A stretch of 64,000 nt of DNA, taken from NCBI GenBank assembly GCA_018398585.1, contig JAGTTD010000022.1, forward strand, positions 6,578,001 to 6,642,000, read 5' to 3'. The notes under the pieces are model-generated. The model was given only the letters and a program-made list of their open reading frames with translations, was not told the origin of the DNA and made no database searches. This DNA comes from Simmondsia chinensis (Eukaryota > Streptophyta > Magnoliopsida > Caryophyllales > Simmondsiaceae). Shown piece after piece: positions 63,959 to 64,000 of this stretch (positions within the stretch are counted from its first letter, which is position 1; every line of letters starts with the position of its first letter). A program made the position numbers and the translations under genes.

Positions 63959-64000
63959 TACACCCCTATTTAATATATTAACCCATCACTTTCGTGCATG

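Overview
This window looks like intergenic DNA from a large, repeat-rich flowering-plant genome. It is AT-rich. Almost every recognisable coding stretch belongs to a plant transposable-element family: Ty1/copia, Ty3/gypsy, L1 and RTE LINEs, a Tnp2-type CACTA element, hAT- and Mutator-like non-autonomous elements, and SINEs. I found no convincing intact cellular gene, tRNA gene or CRISPR array. One 68-residue ORF behind a TATA-like motif (19,039-19,245) and a GC-rich island (19,830-20,100) are the only candidates for non-transposon genic sequence, and both are weak. Species is not determined.

Layout, left to right. 1-1,283 is the 5' end of a minus-strand copia element (gag start, PBS, LTR). 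2,391-4,298 is the decayed 3' half of a plus-strand copia element with its 3' LTR. 4,740-9,853 is a minus-strand CACTA transposase ruin, split at 5,453-6,921 by an LTR-like insertion bounded by TG/CA. 10,101-10,497 is a SINE with a 5S-rRNA-like head and an RTE-like tail. 10,860-14,340 holds two head-to-head L1 remnants. 14,826-16,661 is a large inverted repeat (foldback). 16,662-18,425 carries dispersed repeats and a second 5S-headed SINE. 18,832-18,916 is an 85-nt G homopolymer.

20,489-29,445 is a three-level nest. A non-autonomous LTR element carries a 1,001-bp hAT element in its 5' LTR (8-bp target duplication) and a complete Ty3/gypsy element (22,582-27,943, 5-bp target duplication) in its internal domain. 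29,440-33,205 is a tandemly duplicated L1 ORF2 remnant on the minus strand. 34,328-34,681 is a small Mutator-like MITE with a 10-bp target duplication. 35,561-40,825 is a complete, apparently young minus-strand copia element of Retrofit/Ale type. 42,430-51,200 is a Tat/Ogre-type Ty3 element lacking integrase, and 51,290-53,217 is the 5' part of a second Ale element. 54,950-58,245 is an RTE LINE. 58,929-59,964 is a DNA element with a minisatellite core, 60,716-61,268 a TRIM-like element, followed by tandem repeats and, at 63,403-63,958, a GAGCTCGA-rich inverted-ended repeat.

The most interesting relationship is between the RTE LINE and the SINEs. The last ~140 bp of the RTE LINE recur as the tail of two copies that begin with 5S-rRNA-like sequence, and again as 5'-truncated LINE ends at 15,165, 16,095 and 41,591. 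The simplest reading is that RNAs starting with a 5S-type internal promoter are, or were, mobilised by this RTE machinery. All identifications are by eye from translated motifs and repeat alignment; no database search was run.
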